Shown: positions 11,320 through 24,291 of the stretch, piece by piece
How positions within the stretch are numbered: position 1 is the first letter of the stretch
How the letters are laid out: each line of letters starts with the position of its first letter
DNA from: Rusavskia elegans
Lineage: Eukaryota > Ascomycota > Lecanoromycetes > Teloschistales > Teloschistaceae
Direction: 5' to 3'
Assembly (NCBI GenBank): GCA_011316305.1
Contig: SAUG01000116.1
Location: 62,001-126,000, forward strand
DNA: 64,000 nucleotides
Program-made: the position numbers and the translations under genes
The notes under the pieces: generated by a model
What the model was told of the DNA's origin: nothing
Database searches by the model: none
The model's input: only the letters and a program-made list of their open reading frames with translations

Positions 11320-14300
11320 ATATTATTTTCCTAAAGCTTTTTAAGGCTTTTTAAGCGTATTTAAAATACTTCCTAGGTTTCTAAGTATTTTCTTTATTAG
11401 AGAACCCTTTTTATTTTACTAGGAATTCGTTAGTTTCTTTCCTTTTATCTAGAATCTTCTCTATTTTATATTCTTTTCGTTTTTAGTAGTACTAGTATTT
11501 TACTAACGGGATATAATCTAGTACTTTTTTTAGTAGTCTAATATAGAATTTAGGAAAAATTCCTATTATAGGAAGTTTTAGATATACTATTATCCCCCGA
11601 ATATTATAAATTTTAAAAGCTCCTATATATAGTTTATCTAATTTCCTATCTATTAAGTTATTTATTAAAAGTAAAACCTTATCCCTTTTATTAATATTAT
11701 AATATTTCCTTATATTATCTAGCCTCTACTTAACTTTTTTTTTAGCTATTTAAATCCTTATTTTTATTTTATCCTAGTTATTTTTTATCCTATTAATAAA
11801 AGATTATACCGCTAGGTTTTTTATATCTAAATATATTTCTTTTCGAATATTCTTACCGTAGAATAGTTTCTTAGGCGTTATTTAGATATCTTCGTTATAT
11901 AACGAATTAATTACTATCTAGGCTATCGGAAGAAGTTATATCTAATCTTTTCTTTTATTTAAATAATAGATTTTTAGATAGATTTCTAATATTTAATTTA
12001 TCTTTTCTATTTATCTATTAGTCTATAGATAGAACAATATTAATATTATTTATTCCGCGCCTACTATTTATATTAAGCCTTTTATAAAGTTTAAGATAAA
12101 TAATTTATCTCTATCTAAAATAATTTTTTCCGAAATTCTATTTTTATAGAATACTATTTATAGTAATAGAAAAGCTAACTGTTCTATCGTTATAGTTATT
12201 TTATATAGTACGAATCTTACGTACTTTATAAATCTATTAACGATTATTACTATTATATTATATAAAATTTATATATACGGGTCGACTAATTCTAATAACT
12301 CTATAATAAAATCTAATATAATCTATTAGTACGGTATATCTAGTATCTATATAGGCTGGTATTTTCTTACCGGCTTCTAGCGACTTTTCTTTACTATTAC
12401 GTAATCTAGGTAATTTTAGATAAATTCTTCGATATATTTTTTAAGTACTAATATATTAGTTTTTTTTTAAATTTTTTTTAATATTTTAATAATACTTTAG
12501 TATCTAGCCGTCTTTAGATTATATATTTATTTAATTATATTATTAATTTTTTCCGAAACTTCTACTCTTTTAAAGATATTTCTGACTTTTTTTTAATAAA
12601 GGCCTAGATATTTTTTTAGTAGCTTCGTAATTTATTTTTCAGCTTAAAGTATCTATAATTATATTATCGGTACCTTTAATATATCTAATTTTAAAATCGT
12701 AATAGGTTATTTTTTTTACCTATTTTATTTATCGTTAATTTAGTTCTTTATCTACTAGTAGTAATAGTAGATTTTTATAGTCTATATATACTACTACTTT
12801 ATAGTTAGTTCTACTTATATAGATTTTCTAATATACAAAGCTCGCTATAATTACTAGTATTTTTTTATCTATTATTATATAATTAATTTCTACTAGAGTT
12901 AATTTTTTTAAATAATATCTAAATAGTCTTCTATTCTAGAAAATATATAACTCTATTACCCGGTCTAAAATATCTATATAGAAAATAATCTATTCTTTTA
13001 GATTAAAAATTACTAAAATTTCTTTAAATATAAAACTCTATTTAATTTTTTAAAACGCTTTATTTTAGATATATATCTATTAGAAGGGTATATTATTTCG
13101 AAGTAAATTAGTAAATAAAATAGTGTTTTTTATATAATTTTCTATTATATTTAAATAAAACTCTATAAATTCTAAAAAACTTTAAATATCTTTTTTATTT
13201 TTTAGTACTAGCTATTTCTATATTGCCTATAATTTATTCGCTTCTATAGCGATACTTTCTGGTTTTATTATATATCCGAAGAATATAACTTTTTATTTAT
13301 AGAACTCTGATTTTTTTTCTTTAATTCTAAAGTTATATTCTCTAAACTTTTATAATATTTAATAAATATATTATATATATTCTTTTTTTATTTCCGAAAA
13401 AATTAGTACGTTATCTATATAGACTATAATAAAAATATTAAAATAGTTATATAATATTTTATTAACTACGCGTTATAGGGTCGCCGGTATATTTATTAAC
13501 CTAAAAGGTATAACTAAGTATTTAAAAAGTTCGTATTTTATTCTAAATATAGTTTTCTATTTATTTCTAGCTTTAATCTATAGTAGGTTAAATATATTTC
13601 TTAGATTAAATTTTATAAAAAACTTAGCTCTTCCGATCTTACTTTTTAAATCTATAAAAAGCGGGAATAGGTATTTATTCTTCTATATTACTATATTAAG
13701 TCTTTTAAAATCGATATAAAGTTAAAAATCGCTATTTTTTTTTAGAATAAATATAATCGGTTATTCTATTTTTAATTTAGAATACTATATATATTTTCTT
13801 TTAAAATTATAATTAAAATATTATTTTAATATTTTCGATTATTTATTATTTAATCTATAGATTAGTCTTACTTTTAGTTTTTATAGCTTTATTATAATAA
13901 TTTTATAGTTTTTCTAAATATAAGCCGGTAAAGGTAATTTTTTTTCCGGTTTTTTTAATATATTCTAGAATTTTTTAAAAAATTATAGAATTTTATTTAT
14001 AATAGCTAATTTTCCTTTAATCTACTATTTTCGAGTAAGGTTTTTATATATCTTTTATATCTCGGCTATCCTTTTAGATATATTAAAAAAATAGTTTTCT
14101 ATTTTTATCTATATCGTTTTCTAAACGATTTTTAGATTCTATAATATAAACTATAGAATATCTAGATAGATATCTCTTTATTCTTTTATAATATTAAAAA
14201 TAATTCTTTTTTTATATCTATTATTTTATATCTATAGAGGTTTAGTCTAATATTTAATTCTAATATACTCTATTTTATTAATAGTTTCTATAAAATAAGG

Positions 14301-14430
14301 TTCTGTTTTCCTAATTAAAGGGACGTTAAACCTTTTTATATATTCTTCTAATATAATATTCTAAATAGTTTCTAAATCGACTAAGGCTTCTATAGGTCGC
14401 CTAAATAATATTAGTTAGATAAAAATTCGA
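11320..14430 (-). pseudogene. pol relic of P1 (PR-RT-RH-IN-chromodomain)
   Basis: On the minus strand, a protease motif RRPIEALVDLE lies near 14400. RT covers about 14000-13150 (LYIDFKRLN, KNKYLFPL, KFNLRNIFN) with the active-site region at 13405-13440 reading FIIVYIDNVLIFSE (YIDD with one Asp read as Asn). RNase H is about 13030-12640. Integrase is about 12430-11660 (NRFTKYVRF with the first Asp read as Asn, LDRDKLF, RQIEKIN with Glu kept). The chromodomain is about 11480-11330 (EYKIEKILDKR, then EFLVK and NKENTQKPRKY). The enzymes would copy and integrate the element. The chromodomain is known in chromoviruses to steer integration to heterochromatin. Inactive. Confidence 0.9.
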
Positions 14431-14459
14431 TTTTTATCTATTTTCCGGAGTCGTTAAAG

Positions 14460-14869
14460 TATAATATCTCTATATATTAGAGGGCGTTACGCTCGAGCCT
14501 AGCTATAGCCGTAGACGTAGTCCGAACTACTAAATAGTAAAGGAATCCTAGTATAGGTTATTATAACTAATCCTATATAGCCGTAGAAGTACGGTTATAA
14601 TATTATAAGGTATCTTTATTATAAAATAATTAAGAAGAGAATAGTAGAGACGTATTTAATAATTATATTAACGACTAACGAAAGAAACTATTTATAGGAA
14701 TAATAAGCGATATATATAGTAAAAGTAGCTATAAAAACCGACGGGTAGCCGCCTATTAAGAATTCTATCCGAAAGGGCGGCTATATTAGCTATAGGCGGC
14801 TATAGACGATTAGGCTCGCTTGCTTAACCAATCCTTCTATAGAACCTCTGTAGAGTCGCGGACGTAACA
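14460..14869 (-). repeat. 5' LTR of P1 (LTR C)
   Basis: Ends ggacgtaaca at 14860-14869, unaltered. Followed inward by actttaacgactccgg, the presumed primer-binding region, which is shared with P2 and P3 but differs from the G elements. Confidence 0.9.
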
Positions 14870-14874
14870 ATAAA

Positions 14875-16195
14875 TAGAAAGAATCGATTATAGAAATACT
14901 AATATAAGAAAGTACGATTAGGAAAAGAATTAAACTATAAATAATATATCTTTTTATATATAAAAATCTTTTATATACTAAACTAGATATTAAATTAAAT
15001 ACGAATTATAAATAAATTAAGGAAATTAATACCTTCTTTAAATAGGAAAGAAAAGTTTAGGAGATAAAGATTTAAAAAGAATACTATTATATACTAATAT
15101 AACTACTTTATAAATACAATAAAACCTAGAAAATAATCTAAAAACTATAGATAGAAGATATAAAAAAATTCTATAGAAATGTTATTAAAGAAATAGAAAA
15201 AATCGAATATAATCTAATATCTAAACTAAGTAAATATCTAGAAAATAGAATATCGAACCCTATATTAAATATATAATTAAAAGATAAATAGTCTCTAATT
15301 TTATTATTATAGAATAAAATAGTTACTAAAGAATAAAAATTAGCGGAAATATTAGAAAACCTAGATAGAATTTATATTATTAACGTATAATTTTTAAGAA
15401 ATAGAAATAGTATAAATAAATCTGTAACTAGATACTTTCTTATACGTTTATTAAATCTAGAAGCCGAAAGAAATTAAATTCCTTTAAAATTTATTCTAAA
15501 TTAATCGAATTAGAATCCGGAATAGATTTAATAGATACCTTTTATATAGTAAGCGTAAGACCTATAGAAAAGTAGAATATAACTAGATCGTTAAATCTAT
15601 TAAAATAAAATAATATATATTATTTCTAAACGATTAAATTACTTTCGCGTTTATCTAAAACGCGATAATAAATAATAAAATACTTTTATTTTCCGAGAAA
15701 TCGATAGAGATCCGACTCCTAAATAAAGCGTTTATTACGAATTTTTTTTTTAAAATCTAAAAAGAATTTAATATAATATCCCGCTTTAGTATATTTATTA
15801 AAAATACTTCTAATATTAGATCGGAACTTATTTTTTTTATTTTTAAAATATTTTCCTACGGATATTAATAATTAGAAAAAGTTATAATATTTAAACTAAT
15901 ATATAAATAGTAATAGAAATTAAAAAATCGTAAAACTTCCAAGTATAAGTATACTCGCTATAAATATTACTATCTATTTCGACTTTATACTCTTTTAAAA
16001 AATTATAAATATAAAAACTATAAAAAAAAGGTATAATAATACCTTTCGACTAAATTCGATAAAAAATTTTTAAATAATTACCTCTTCGAGAATATATAAT
16101 AAAGATATTAAAGGAAGAAAAATAAAAGAAAAAAAATAAAAAGGATTTTAAAAACTCCGTATATAAAAAGCTAGATAGAAAGTAATATAGAAAAA
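14875..16195 (+). pseudogene. ORFX relic of G2
   Basis: An open frame apart from RIP-type stops follows the gag/protease part of all G elements. Recognisable blocks are ESGIDLIDTFYIVSVRPIEK near 15515-15565, FITNFFFKIQKEFNIISRF near 15730-15790 and KYKYTRYKYYYLFRLYTLLK near 15940-16005, the last probably Cys-rich before RIP. A basic Lys/Arg-rich tail lies near 16090-16180. It has none of the RT, RNase H or integrase motifs. I do not recognise it. It could be a second structural protein or an accessory factor of the gag-type element. Confidence 0.6.
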
Positions 16196-16199
16196 ACTA

Positions 16200-16611
16200 T
16201 ATTAAATCTACGATTCTATAGAAATACGCTAGAAAATTAGCTAAATAAATAAATCTAATTATTTATAGCCGCCTATAGCTACTATAGCCGACTTCTATAG
16301 TAGATTTTTTTAGCGGACGGCTATCTATTAGTACTATCGGCTATTTTTACTATATATATCGCTTTTTTATTTCTATTAGATAGATTTTTTCGTTAGTTAT
16401 TAATATAATTATTAAATACGTTTCTACTATTTTCTATTAATTACTTTTATAATATAGACGCCTTATAATATCGTAACCGTACTTTCGCGGCTATATAGGA
16501 TTAGTTACGATAACCTATACTAGAGTTCCTTTACTATTTAGTAGTTCGGACTACGCCTATAGCTATAGCTAGGCTCGAACGTAACGCTCTTTAACGTATA
16601 AAGACGTTATA
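16200..16611 (+). repeat. 3' LTR of G2
   Basis: Starts tattaaatct and ends agacgttata. Variant 1b like the left LTR. Confidence 0.87.
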
Positions 16612-18242
16612 TTATATATTTAATTAATATTATCCTATCTATATTATTAGTAGTTATAGTTATTCTAAAAATATATTGGAAATATATAATTATAAATTAA
16701 ATAGTTCCATTTATATTTAATATATTATTCCAATATAATATTCTATTTCATTTCTATTTTATTTAATTAATAAATATTATTTTTTCCGTTTTTTTTTAAC
16801 GAACTTTATTACGGAATTTAGTTTCGTAATATAATACTATATATAAATTAATATCTAATATTATTTATATTATTTTATTATATTATTATAAAACTTTTTA
16901 TCAATTTTATAATTTTTTTTTATTTCTAATATTCTATTCTAAAAAGATCTTAGGATCTAGATTTATATCTTTTTATATATCGGTTTCTTGTAATTTCTAG
17001 AAGTATTTATATATAATATTATAATCTATATTTTATTTTTTATAAAATATATATTTAGATTCCGATCATTTTCCACCGTATTCGCGATTTATAATCGATT
17101 TAGATTTTATAGATAGTAATTTTAATTTAGATATAACGGAATATTAAAAAGGAATATAAATAATATAGTAAAGTAATATAAATAATAGTTAAAAGTATAT
17201 AGAAATATATAGTAGAATACGCTAGAAATTTATAGAAATATATTGGCTTATTTACTCTAGCTTAAATCCAGCTAATAATTATATTAATTAGATAAATTTC
17301 ACTTCCGATTTTCATTTTTTTATCTATTAACTATTACTATATATCTATAATATAATATATATCGTATTATATCATTCGTCGTTCTATTTATTAAATTATA
17401 TAATCGTAGTTAAAGTATATATTAATCGGATTAGTATAATATTATAATAATATAATAAACTATATAATAGTATTAAAAGATATTCTAATATATAAAAATA
17501 TTACGAAATCGATTTTAAAGGTCTAGAAAAGATTAGAAATAATAGAATCGGATAAAAAAAAAGAAAATCCGCTAGGAAAACGGTAAAAATAATATTCTAG
17601 AATAATATATTCTAAATAATCTAGTTAGTTAATTGATTAATAGAAATATAAATAAAAGGTTTATACTATTATTTTCCGAAATATTCGATACTATTAAAAG
17701 GGCTTTAATAATTTAATTTTAAAAATACTATTTACTAGATTATATTATAAAATCTTCGAAAATATCGCTATAGAATTCCTTTTAACCGGAATTATTAAAA
17801 TATAGAATATAGTATTAGCGATTCTATAAAATTCTATAGAAATATATATTATTATTTATCTGTTTAATAAATATATGATTTTAATATATTATTATTTATA
17901 TATAACAATATTTTAATAATTTAGATATTAATCTAGTAGTAATTTACGCTAAACGAATTACTATTTCAATTAAAAAATTTTAGTTTATTAAAAATTTAAT
18001 AAAGAATTTAGAAATATAGCTAGAGAAAAATAAACTAGTTAATAACCGAATTCTATATAGTTAAAAGATATAGAAAAGAAATATATAGTCTAAAGTTTTT
18101 TTAGAAAAAAATAATATAGATTCCGGCTATAATATTAGCTAGTATTAAATAAAATATATTACCGCTTTATATTACCTGAATTATTTACTATAATTAAAAG
18201 AAATAATATATCTAAAATAATAATTATTTTTTAAAACTATAG
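16612..18242. other. Right part of the long hAT, no recognised coding
   Basis: AT-rich DNA between the G2 insertion and the hAT right end. A few less mutated spots (for example cattttccaccgtattcgcg near 17067) are seen, but no domain is recognised on either strand. The right hAT end proper starts at about 18270 with cgggtcgaatcgg. Confidence 0.4.
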
Positions 18243-18441
18243 TATTCGACTATCTAATATAATTATAAATCGGGTCGAATCGGATTTCTATTAATTTCTA
18301 TTTTATAATCCGATTTAATTTTCGGTTCTAATATTAAAAACTAATCCGAATCGTTTAGTAGATCGAGTCGAACCGATCTATTAAAACTCGGGTCGGATTT
18401 TCGAAATAACGATAAAAACCCGTACCGAAATAGCCAATCTA

Positions 18442-18704
18442 ATAGAATTTTAATATTACGAAGCGTTTTCGTTACGTAGAAAATTATAAGAAAAAAACGG
18501 AACAGTATTTAGTAATTATATTAATCATTAAAATAATAAAAAGTAATATATATAAATAAAAGTAGCTGCTATAATCGAAGATAGCCGTAGATATTTAGTA
18601 TCGGTTTATAAAAACGGCCTTTACGGCTAGCGCGGCTCTACGCTAATAAGTCTCTCGTCTAGCTAATCCAGCGCTAGTATTTTTATATAATTATAGACGT
18701 AATA
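18442..18704 (-). repeat. LTR A, right part (subfamily 2)
   Basis: Continues the LTR broken at 5129, in register with LTRs F and K. It ends agacgtaata at 18695-18704. The first 8 bases are the hAT target-site copy atagaatt. Confidence 0.85.
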
Positions 18705-20352
18705 CGATCCCTTTTATAGCGCTTTTTACTAGCGTATTAATTTGTCCTATAGAATATAATAGATTTATTTACTATCTTTTCCGTTTTATTTATCTTTTTA
18801 TTCTAATATTTATATTATACGTTTTCGAAAATAAAATCGATTAAAATTATTCTAACGAATTTAGTTAAGAAATATTACTATATCTTTCTTTTATAGTCTA
18901 TATATTCGTAATTTTTTAAAAAAAAATAAAGTAGAAATTAGCGGTAATATTTATAGCGAGTATATTTATATTTAGAAATTCTATAATCTTCTAACTTCTA
19001 ACGTTATATATACGTTTTCGAATTTCTTTTATAGTTATTTTTTTATCTTTTCTGACCGTTAGTATCCAAGGCGTCGTTTTAAAGAAAAAAAAAAACAAAC
19101 TTCGCTCTAATATCGAAAACGTTATCGAAAAATATTCCGAAATTTATCGTCGTATAGAAACCTTTTTAGATTTTAAAAAAAATTCGTAACTATCGTTTTA
19201 TTTAAAAGTCAGAGCTCCGCCGGCTTTTTAGAAAATAAAAATATCTTATCAAATACTATTATACTTTTAATAGACGAAAAAGTGATTTTATTATTTAAAA
19301 GTAACGTATTTTATCTTATTTTAATAAATTTAACGATTCGGTTATATTTTATTCTTCCGATTTTTATATACTTGCCGCGTACGAGACGTCGGTTAAATTA
19401 ATATCTATATTAAGTTTAGAAGATTTCGATCGATTTTTTAGAAAAATTAATTTTTTTTATTCGGTAGAAACTATAAGCGTATAGAAGAATATCTAATTAA
19501 AGATTTTTCTACGTTTATTTTTTTCTTTTTTAAATTTCGATATTATAAATTACTTCCGGGTTTTTTATTACTACGGCTAACTTTTGTTCTTTAGCTACTA
19601 TTTTATTCCAAGATAATAACGATAGAAACTAGTTAAAGTCTTTATTTCTAGATTATATATTTAAGTTTGGATCTAGAGTTTCCTATTTTATATCTAAACT
19701 TTAATCTAGTATAAATTCGTATTTACTTTTTTAGATTTTCTAGACGTAGTCTATCTATAATTCTTTAATTTTTTTTTAGTTTTTATCGTATTTATTAGCT
19801 AGCTACTATAGTAGATCTTCGTAATTCTTTTAAATATTGGTTTTATATACAATATATATCGCCTCTTTTTTTAAATTTTATATCTAAATTATATATTTTT
19901 TAATAGTTTATTCCGGATATAAAATCGAATTTTCTATATAAAAGACTTTTATATATAAAAAATTATATTGTTTATAGTTCTATTATCTTTTTTATATCAC
20001 TTTTCCATACTAATATTCTCGAAATTTAATTTTTTCTATTTATTATCTAATACGATATACTTTTTTAAACTAGTATTTATTATTAAATTTACGACTGTAA
20101 TAAATCCGTTTTTTATTTTAACTTCTATATTTTAAATTCGATTCTTTTCTATAGAATATTTTAAAATATATTCTATAATTTCTTTATAAAATTCTCTAGT
20201 AATTTTTTTTTCCGTTAATTAAAGCTATCGTCTAATATTATCCGACTTTAATTTTAAATATCCACGTAAAGGGTATTTTTTATTAGATATAATTTAAAAT
20301 CTATTATGGATTTTTTATTTCTTTTTCTTTTTTTAGATTTTATAGAATACTA
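18705..20352 (-). pseudogene. ORFX relic of G3
   Basis: Matches the ORFX relics of G2 and G6 in reverse, including the poly-basic tail next to the 3' LTR (18720-18850). It is cut at 20352 by G5, and gag of the same element continues at 23390. Function unknown as for the other ORFX copies. Confidence 0.6.
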
Positions 20353-20762
20353 TATAACGTCTCTATATATCAGAAGGCGTTACGCTCGAGCCTAGCTATA
20401 GCCGTAGACGTAGTCCGAACTATAAAATAGTAAGGGAATCCTAGTATAGGTTATTATAACTAATTTTATATAGCCGTAGAAATACGATTATAATATTATA
20501 AGGTATTTTTATTATAAAATAATTAAAAAGAAAATAGTAGAAACGTATTTAATAATTATATTAATAACTAACGAGAGAAACTATCTATAAAAGTAATAAG
20601 TAATATATATAGTAAAAATAGCTATAAAAGCCGATAGATAGCTATCTATTAAAAATCCTATTAGAAAGAGTAACTATATCGGCTATAGGCGGCTATAGAT
20701 AATTAGATTCGTTTACCTATCTAATTTTTCTAAAAAATTTATATAGAGTTATAGATATAATA
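20353..20762 (-). repeat. 3' LTR of G5 (LTR D)
   Basis: Starts tataacgtct and ends agatataata. Variant 1a. Confidence 0.9.
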
Positions 20763-20769
20763 TAGCCCT

Positions 20770-22200
20770 TTTTATATCGCTTTTTATCTAGTATAAAAAC
20801 CGTCTATAGAATATAAAAAGAGTTTTCTTTTTCTTTTTTTTCTTTTCCTTTATTAATATCTTTATTATATATTCTTAAAAAGGAAACCGAATAAAATCTT
20901 TTTATTATATTTAATTAAAAGAAGTTATAATATTTTATCTTTATTTTCTATATATCTATAATTCTTTAAAAGAATATAAAGTCGAAATTAATAGTAATAT
21001 TTATAATAAATATATTCGGATTTAGAAATTATATAATTTTTTAATATTTAATATTATTTATATATCGTTTTATCTATTTTTTTATTTCCGCTAACTATTA
21101 TAGGGAATTATTTTAAAAATAAAAAGAATAAACTTTATTCTAATATTACGGATATTTTTAATAAATATTCTAAAGTTTACTATTATATCGAATTTTTTTT
21201 TAATTTTAAAAAGGAAATTCGTAATAAACGTTTAGTTTAAAAATCAGATTTTTATTAATTTTTTAGTAAATAAAAGTATTTTATTATCTATTATCGCGTT
21301 TTAGATAAATATAAAAGTAATTTTATCGTTTAGAAGTAATATATATTTTCTAGGTTTAATAAATTTAATAATCCGATTATATTTTATTTTTCCGTTAGTT
21401 TTATATTAGCTATATAAAAGGCGTCTATAAAATTAATATCTAGATTTAATTTAGATAATTTAAATTAAATTTTAAAAGATTTTAACTTTTTTTAATCTAT
21501 AGAAAATATAAGATTTTAAAAAAAATCTAGTAAAAGATTCCTTTACTACTATCTTTATATATTCCAGGTTATTTATCTATATTATAAATTATTTCCGATT
21601 TCTTTAATAGTTCTACTAAATTTTATTCTTTAGTAACTATTTCGTCCTATAATAATAAGGACGGATATTAATTAAATTCTTTATTTCTAAATTAAATACT
21701 AAATACTAAATCCGGTATTCCTTTATTCTAATCTATTAAATTTAGTTTAAAGTATTCGATTTTATTTATAGCTTTAACTATACTCTAGTATATCCTTCTA
21801 ATATAGTTTATCTAAAGCTATTAAATTATTTTTTTACTTTTATTATATTTTTTAGTAAATTATTAGAAAAGGTAATAGTATTTCTTCTAAATCTTTATTT
21901 TCTAAACTTTTCTACCTTTTTTAAATTTATTATCTAAGTTTTTAATCTCTTTATAGTTTATTATTAAAATAATATCTATTTTTTTATATATAAAGTTTTT
22001 ATAGACTAGAAGATATATTATTTATAGTTTTATTTTTTTACTAATAGTACTTTTTTCTATTAGTCTTTCTAAAATCGATTTTTTTTACTTATTTTTTAAA
22101 ATAATATAATTTCTCTTACTTTCGACTATAGTAAAATTTATTATTCTAATTAGTTTATACTTTATTTTAACTTTATTATTAAGAATTCTATTATTTTTTA
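20770..22200 (-). pseudogene. ORFX relic of G5
   Basis: Homologous in reverse to the ORFX of G2 and G6: a basic tail near 20820-20900, then the conserved interior. RIP stops run throughout. No known domain. Confidence 0.55.
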
Positions 22201-22254
22201 TTATTTTTCTATAAAAATATCCTTTAATCTATTTATAGAATCCTTTTATAACTT

Positions 22255-22950
22255 TATTATTTTCCTTTCTATTTACGAGAGCTATTATTTATTAACTTTC
22301 GGTTTCAACTTTAAACGCTACTATAAAAGGTTTTTCGGTTTTATATAATTTAAAATCGATTATCGGTTTTATTTTCTATATTTTTTTTAGTTTTTTAAAA
22401 TAATATCCTATTCCTTCTTTATCTAATAGAAAGATAGAATAAATATTATTATAGTAGACTAACTAGCTTCTCGCTATATATTTATTAGATAATTTCTCTA
22501 TTATTTTAAAAAAATATTTAGTTATTTTAGTTACCTTTTTAATTAGGTAATTTTTTTTAAAGTATCCTTTTTTTTTATATAAATAATAAACTTTAATTTT
22601 TAATCCTTTAGTTTCGGTAGTATTAAATTCTATCGGATTTCTTCTAGGCTTTTTTTATAGCTATAATAAAATTACCGAAAGTATAGAAAATCTATAATAT
22701 TTTATCTTCTTTCTATTCTTCCGAGTTATCGAGGTAATTTTCTATTTAAAGCTATATATAATTAAAGATAGCCTTTTCTAAATATAATATTATAAATAGA
22801 TCCTTAACTACTTTATTTAGAAATTAGTTTATATATAATATAAAATAGATATTTATTTAAATAACCTATAGCTTTAAAGATCCTTTATTTCTTTTATAGA
22901 TATTTAGTATTATTACTTTAATAGTTTCGCTTCGATTTTTAGATTAGGAT
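22255..22950 (-). pseudogene. gag and protease-motif relic of G5
   Basis: The minus strand reads gag from about 22950, a zinc knuckle region near 22560-22610, and the protease motif IIALVNRK at about 22257-22283, the same order as in G2 and G6. Dead through RIP. Confidence 0.7.
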
Positions 22951-22979
22951 AATAAAATTAATATAATAAATCGTTAAAG

Positions 22980-23389
22980 TATAATATCCCTATATATTAG
23001 AAGGTATTACGCTCGAGCCTAGCTATAGCCGTAAACGTAGTCCGAGCTATTAAATAGTAAAAGAATCCTAGTATAGATTATTATAACTAACCCTATATAG
23101 CCGCAGAGGTACGGTTATAATATTATAAAGTATCTTTATTATAAAATAATTAAGAAAAAAAAAGTAGAAATATATTTAATAATTATATTAACGACTAACG
23201 AAAGAAACTATCTATAGAAATAATAAGCGATATATATAGTAAAAGTAGCCGTAAAAGCCGATAGGTAGCCGTCTACTAAAAGTCCTATTAGGAAGAGCGG
23301 CTATAATAACTATAGACGGCTATAGATAATTAGGCTCGCTTGTCTATCTAATTTTTCTAGAAAGCTTCTATAGAGTCGTGGACGTAATA
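22980..23389 (-). repeat. 5' LTR of G5 (LTR E)
   Basis: Starts tataatatcc and ends ggacgtaata. Variant 1a. Confidence 0.9.
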
Positions 23390-24291
23390 TACTATTCTAA
23401 TCTTTTTTTATCTAATAAATAAATAAAGTAATTATATTTATAATAAACTATCTAATTTTTTATTATTTATTTTTTGGTTTTTTTTCTAGAAAATTCTTTA
23501 ATTACTTTAAATTAATATTCGGTTATTTCGATTATTTCTTTAATTAGATGATTGTTTTTTTTTATCCTATTTTTTTTATATAAATAGAAAACTATTTTTT
23601 CTATAATCTTTTAGATTCTATAGTATCGAATTCTATCGAATTTCCTTTAAATTATCTTTTAATAAATTTTATTTTACTAATTATTTATTTATCTATATAT
23701 ATTTAATACTATCTAGTATCGATTCTAGTTACTAATTCGATAAATACTACTAGCGAATTAGATTTATCGACCGCTGTTATAGTTTTATTAACTTTTAAAT
23801 AGAATCTTTTATAGAAATAAACTTTTAGAACTAAGTTTTTCTAGTCGATTGTATAATATTAATATTCTAAATTAAATTATATAGCTAGCTACCGACTTTT
23901 ACTACTTTAAAACTATTAGTTTTTTCTTTATTACTCTATTATTATTATTATTTCCGAAGGTTTCTTTTATTATTATAGCTAAATTACTATAATTTTAAAA
24001 GATCTAAAATATTTTATCTTTTTTTTTACTTTTCGGATTATTAAAATAAATTCATATATAGAATTATATCTAGTTAAAAACTACTTTTTCTAGAAATAAT
24101 ATTATAAATAAAGTTTTAAATACTTTATTTAGAAATTAATTCGGATATAAAACGAAGTAGATTATTATCTAGATTAACTATATTTTTAAAAAACTGTTAT
24201 CTCTTTTATAGATACTAGATATAGCTATTTTAATAGTATCGGTCCGATTTATAAAACGAGATAACGAGACTAATATAGTAAATTATTAAAG
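23390..24291 (-). pseudogene. gag relic of G3
   Basis: Continues G3 after the G5 insertion. Aligned in reverse with gag of G5 and G6, ending at LTR F. The zinc knuckle and protease portion lies close to the G5 break. Confidence 0.65.

Larger units (their letters stand above)
10899..14869 (-). mobile_element. P1: pol-type LTR element lacking gag
   Basis: Both LTRs (10899-11308 and 14460-14869) are 410 bp. The 5-bp TSD is ataga (10894-10898) and ataaa (14870-14874), one G to A change. The 3.15-kb interior codes protease-RT-RNase H-integrase-chromodomain on the minus strand and starts with protease within about 60 bp of the 5' LTR, leaving no room for gag. It is inserted into G2. Same LTR family as the gag-type elements, variant 1a. 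Confidence 0.9.
9275..16611 (+). mobile_element. G2: gag-type LTR element (LTR variant 1b) with nested P1
   Basis: Two LTRs in the same orientation (9275-9686 and 16200-16611) bracket gag, a protease motif and ORFX. P1 (10899-14869) sits inside. Without P1 the interior is about 2.5 kb and shows no RT, RNase H or integrase. The outer flanks ctcta and ttata are a poor 5-bp match (one transversion). It is inserted in the long hAT. Its LTRs carry the variant-1b signature also seen in P2 (ctagcgtg..ttct near the 5' end in coding sense). Confidence 0.85.
5130..18441 (+). mobile_element. Long hAT DNA transposon with nested insertions
   Basis: The left end taatttggccgtcggg and right end ...tagccaatcta are inverted (consensus TAGACTGGCCGTCGGG). 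The element is flanked by an 8-bp TSD, ataaaatc (5122-5129) and atagaatt (18442-18449), which differ by RIP-type changes. The split LTR A rejoins perfectly across it. The transposase C-terminus lies at about 8310-8520. Nested inside are a 533-bp derivative of the same family (7334-7866) and the LTR element G2 (9275-16611). Without these the element is about 5.4 kb, long for a hAT, so a further unrecognised insert in the right part is possible. Confidence 0.82.
20353..23389 (-). mobile_element. G5: gag-type LTR element
   Basis: LTRs D (20353-20762) and E (22980-23389) are 410 bp each. The TSD is tacta on both sides (20348-20352 and 23390-23394), a perfect match. The interior is 2.2 kb, coding gag, protease motif and ORFX on the minus strand, slightly shorter than in G6, with no pol. 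It is inserted in G3. Confidence 0.92.
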
